A stretch of 8,358 nucleotides of DNA from an uncultured Rhodobacterales bacterium (GTDB taxonomy: Bacteria > Pseudomonadota > Alphaproteobacteria > Rhodobacterales > Rhodobacteraceae), in the NCBI GenBank assembly GCA_937901055.1, contig CALCGO010000096.1:1-8358 (forward strand). Direction: 5' to 3'. Numbering within the stretch: position 1 is the first letter of the stretch; every line of letters begins with the position of its first letter. This document shows, one piece after another, positions 6,316 through 8,358 of this stretch. The notes under the pieces were generated by a model. The model ran no database searches. It was not told the DNA's origin and was given only the letters and a program-made list of their open reading frames with translations. The position numbers were made by a program, and so were the translations under genes.

Positions 6316-7314
6316 ATGACTTTACCTACCACAATGCGGGCGATCGAAATCAGCGAACCCGGCGGACCAGAAGTTTTGCGCCCCGTGACGCGGCCTATCC
6401 CGGTTCAAGGTGCCGAGGATATCTTAATCAAAGTAGTCGCCGCAGGCGTTAATCGCCCCGATGCATTGCAACGAGCAGGGGCGTATGCGCCACCACCTGA
6501 TGCGTCCGATTTGCCCGGACTGGAATGTGCCGGCGAGGTGGTTGCCGTTGGCACTGGCGTCAGCCGTTGGGCAGTTGGCGATAAGGTTTGTGCGCTGCTT
6601 CCGGGTGGGGGCTACGCGGAATATGTGACCACTCATCAAGATCACGCGCTTGCCGTTCCTGCTGGCCTCTCGATGATCGAAGCTGCAGCTTTGCCTGAAA
6701 CCTTTTTCACCGTCTGGACCAATGTGTTCGAACGTGGGTGTCTGGAAGCGGGCGAGGTATTCTTGGTCCACGGAGGCACGTCTGGCATCGGCACGACGGC
6801 AATTCAGTTGGCGAGCGCTATGGGCGCACGGGTGTTTGCCACAGCGGGTTCGGCTGAAAAATGTGCCAAATGTGTTGAGTTGGGAGCAGAGCTGGCGATC
6901 AACTACAACGAAGAGGATTACGTTAAGGTAACCAAGGCCGCCACGAACGGGCGCGGAGTTGATCTTATTTTGGATATGGTGGGGGGCACCTATATTGCCC
7001 GCAATATCCGCGCGCTCGCGCTGGATGGCAGGTTGGCAATGATAGCCTTTTTGGGTGGCGCAAAGGCCGAGATCAACTTCGCCCAGATTATGGCGAAACG
7101 GATTACGGTTACGGGGTCTACGTTGCGACCGCGATCCATTCAGGACAAAGCGGTGATCGCAGAGGCATTGCGTGAAATCGTCTGGCCGATGATCGAGGCA
7201 GGTCGAATCGCACCTGTGATGGATTCAACCTTCCCTCTCGAACAAGCCGCCGATGCACATCGCCGGATCGAAAGCTCGGGGCATATCGGGAAGATAGTTC
7301 TGGAAGTTTCTTAA
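6316..7314 (+). CDS. NAD(P)H:quinone oxidoreductase, PIG3/zeta-crystallin type
   Basis: A 332-residue medium-chain dehydrogenase/reductase without the catalytic zinc ligands of alcohol dehydrogenases. The N-terminal GroES-like domain contains GVNRPDALQRAGAYAPPPDASD (44-65) and GLECAGEV (68-75), which match the PIG3 (TP53I3) branch. The Rossmann domain starts with FLVHGGTSGIGTTAIQLA (149-166), the nucleotide-binding stretch of quinone oxidoreductases, and GHIGKIVLEV closes the fold. Family members reduce quinones with NADPH. It lies 9 bases after the aminotransferase; AAGGAAG (6305-6311) overlaps that gene's TAA stop. A second ATG at 6334 begins at MRAIEI, where many relatives start, but it lacks its own ribosome binding site. 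Its place in a coq9 operon suggests quinone metabolism, though this is inference. Confidence 0.88.
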   Translation: MTLPTTMRAIEISEPGGPEVLRPVTRPIPVQGAEDILIKVVAAGVNRPDALQRAGAYAPPPDASDLPGLECAGEVVAVGTGVSRWAVGDKVCALLPGGGYAEYVTTHQDHALAVPAGLSMIEAAALPETFFTVWTNVFERGCLEAGEVFLVHGGTSGIGTTAIQLASAMGARVFATAGSAEKCAKCVELGAELAINYNEEDYVKVTKAATNGRGVDLILDMVGGTYIARNIRALALDGRLAMIAFLGGAKAEINFAQIMAKRITVTGSTLRPRSIQDKAVIAEALREIVWPMIEAGRIAPVMDSTFPLEQAADAHRRIESSGHIGKIVLEVS

Positions 7315-7318
7315 GCCG

Positions 7319-8358
7319 TCACCCAAATTTCTTTTGGCTAAAACGGATGGCAGGACTCTCAATTACGTGCCATGTGATGAGCCCGAAAAGCATCGAGCCT
7401 AAAATTCCCACTGTGCAAACACCCACATATTGAAGAACGGAAATGGTGTCGGTCTTGTCTGTGCCGATAAACATAACGATGCCCAGATATATAAATATCG
7501 GGTGGAATAAATACATCGAAAAACTGAAGCGGGCGACGGTTTCAAATATCTGTGCCGAAAGCTGTTTCTTAAGCGTAGGTAGAGCACCTGAATGCATCAT
7601 AACTATCATCGTGGCGATAGCCGCGGCAAAAGTTACGCGGCCAAACAACAGTTCGAAGTAGACGATAGGCCGATAGCTGTACGCGAGGATCGTGAACGGG
7701 TTGCGAACTAGCGGTAACGCTGCGCCAATCACAATGAGGGTCACCAGCATAACCTTGGTTGCCCCACGAATTCTCGACAGCATTGAAGTGCGATTCAATA
7801 CTACCCATGCCCCGACCATTCCAAAAATGAATTGGCTGAGACGAACCGGCATCGAGATATAGAGGTGCTTGTAAAACAGTTCTATATCGCTGTCTCGTCC
7901 TGCTAGCTTCAAGTCTATCAACGAATGATCCGCAAGTTGTGGATATGTGGTTAGCACGCCGTAGCTCCAGCCAACTGTAAGCAGGGCGAATGCTGCGGAC
8001 AACATGGCTAGCGCTCTGCCGTTGCGAACCAATAGGATTAGAATCGGGGCCAACCGTTGCGCAGCCAGATGCAGCGGATAAGTTTGAAAGATTCGATGCG
8101 CATAAACGGTCTTACCGCTATGGAACCGGAATTTGTGTACCTTCGAAACAATTGCCACGACAACAGATAACCAGAAAGCACGAAGAGTATATTGACGCCA
8201 AGATCGTTGTGTCGGATGAAGCCGAATATCCACGGTGCCGAGCCCGAAAAGTTTGGAAACGCTCCCATAGTGAGCATTGAGAACGGACACGAGTACCAGC
8301 TGTGAAAGCTGACTACCCGTCAACACGGCCGCCGCGCAGGCCATCAAGCATCCTCATC
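7319..8358 (-). pseudogene. Acyltransferase-3 (OafA-type) membrane protein gene, frameshifted near its 5' end
   Basis: The body, from about 8096 to the TGA at 7321-7319, encodes multiple hydrophobic helices with acyltransferase-3 landmarks: RIFQTYPLHLAA, RLSQFIFGMVGAW, FSMYLFHP (about 7500-7530) and a terminal HVIESPAIRF (about 7339-7368). The family moves acyl groups onto surface sugars or lipids across the inner membrane. The N-terminal part is spread over three frames: MRMLDGLRG in one (8357-8331), AVLT in a second (about 8330-8318), then VVSFHSW and, further on, NDLGVNILFVLSGYLLSW and VRPFMR in a third (8316 to about 8098), returning to the second frame at HRIFQTYP. VVSFHSW includes the expected family His (8302-8304). 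Two extra bases and one missing base explain this. The second frame is open across the whole stretch, so a continuous ORF exists, but its residues 1-85 look non-coding. The true start may lie beyond the window. It converges on the oxidoreductase with 4 bases between stops. Confidence 0.75.

Noticed and set aside
8345..8347. TTG/ATG pair near 8342-8347 as the start of a 342-residue acyltransferase.
   Set aside because: Residues 1-85 of that frame lack family motifs, while another frame over the same bases has VVSFHSW and LGVNILFVLSGYLL.

Overview
The window looks like chromosomal DNA of an alphaproteobacterium, most probably a marine Rhodobacterales (roseobacter-type) member. The pointers are a COQ9-family ubiquinone protein, a 68-residue alphaproteobacterial-type ribosomal protein S21, a small pilin-like protein with the ESGA-x3-D-aromatic motif that I associate with this order, and moderate GC content. 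No insertion sequence, CRISPR array, rRNA or replication origin is visible.

Left part (1-2504, + strand): a compact three-gene run. It holds the C-terminal end of a Pro/Ala-linker plus TPR-type protein cut by the window edge, a dynamin-like GTPase with two C-terminal membrane segments, and a small protein that aligns over its whole length with the M41 (FtsH) peptidase domain but has Tyr in place of the first zinc-binding His. Gaps of 15 and 17 bases suggest one transcript. This is the least familiar module in the window: a membrane-acting GTPase linked to a stand-alone M41-like domain that is probably not a normal protease.

Middle (2505-4410): an AT-rich intergenic stretch with a plausible promoter and two inverted repeats leads into an orphan Flp-like pilin gene. 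After about 260 bases without a gene comes tRNA-Arg(CCG) on the minus strand, then a GT8-like glycosyltransferase on the plus strand. A strong GC hairpin (4366-4389) separates the glycosyltransferase from rpsU, which converges on it.

Right part (4411-7314): rpsU (minus) and a coq9-led operon (plus) diverge from a shared region of about 105 bases that contains a good minus-strand promoter. The operon is coq9, a class IV aminotransferase resembling branched-chain aminotransferases, and a PIG3/zeta-crystallin-type NAD(P)H:quinone oxidoreductase, with gaps of 3 and 9 bases.

Right edge (7319-8358, minus): an acyltransferase-3 (OafA-type) membrane protein gene whose first ~270 bases need three reading-frame changes to give a sensible N-terminus. 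It is either a recent pseudogene or a stretch of poor sequence. The long open frame seen there has a false N-terminal ~85 residues.
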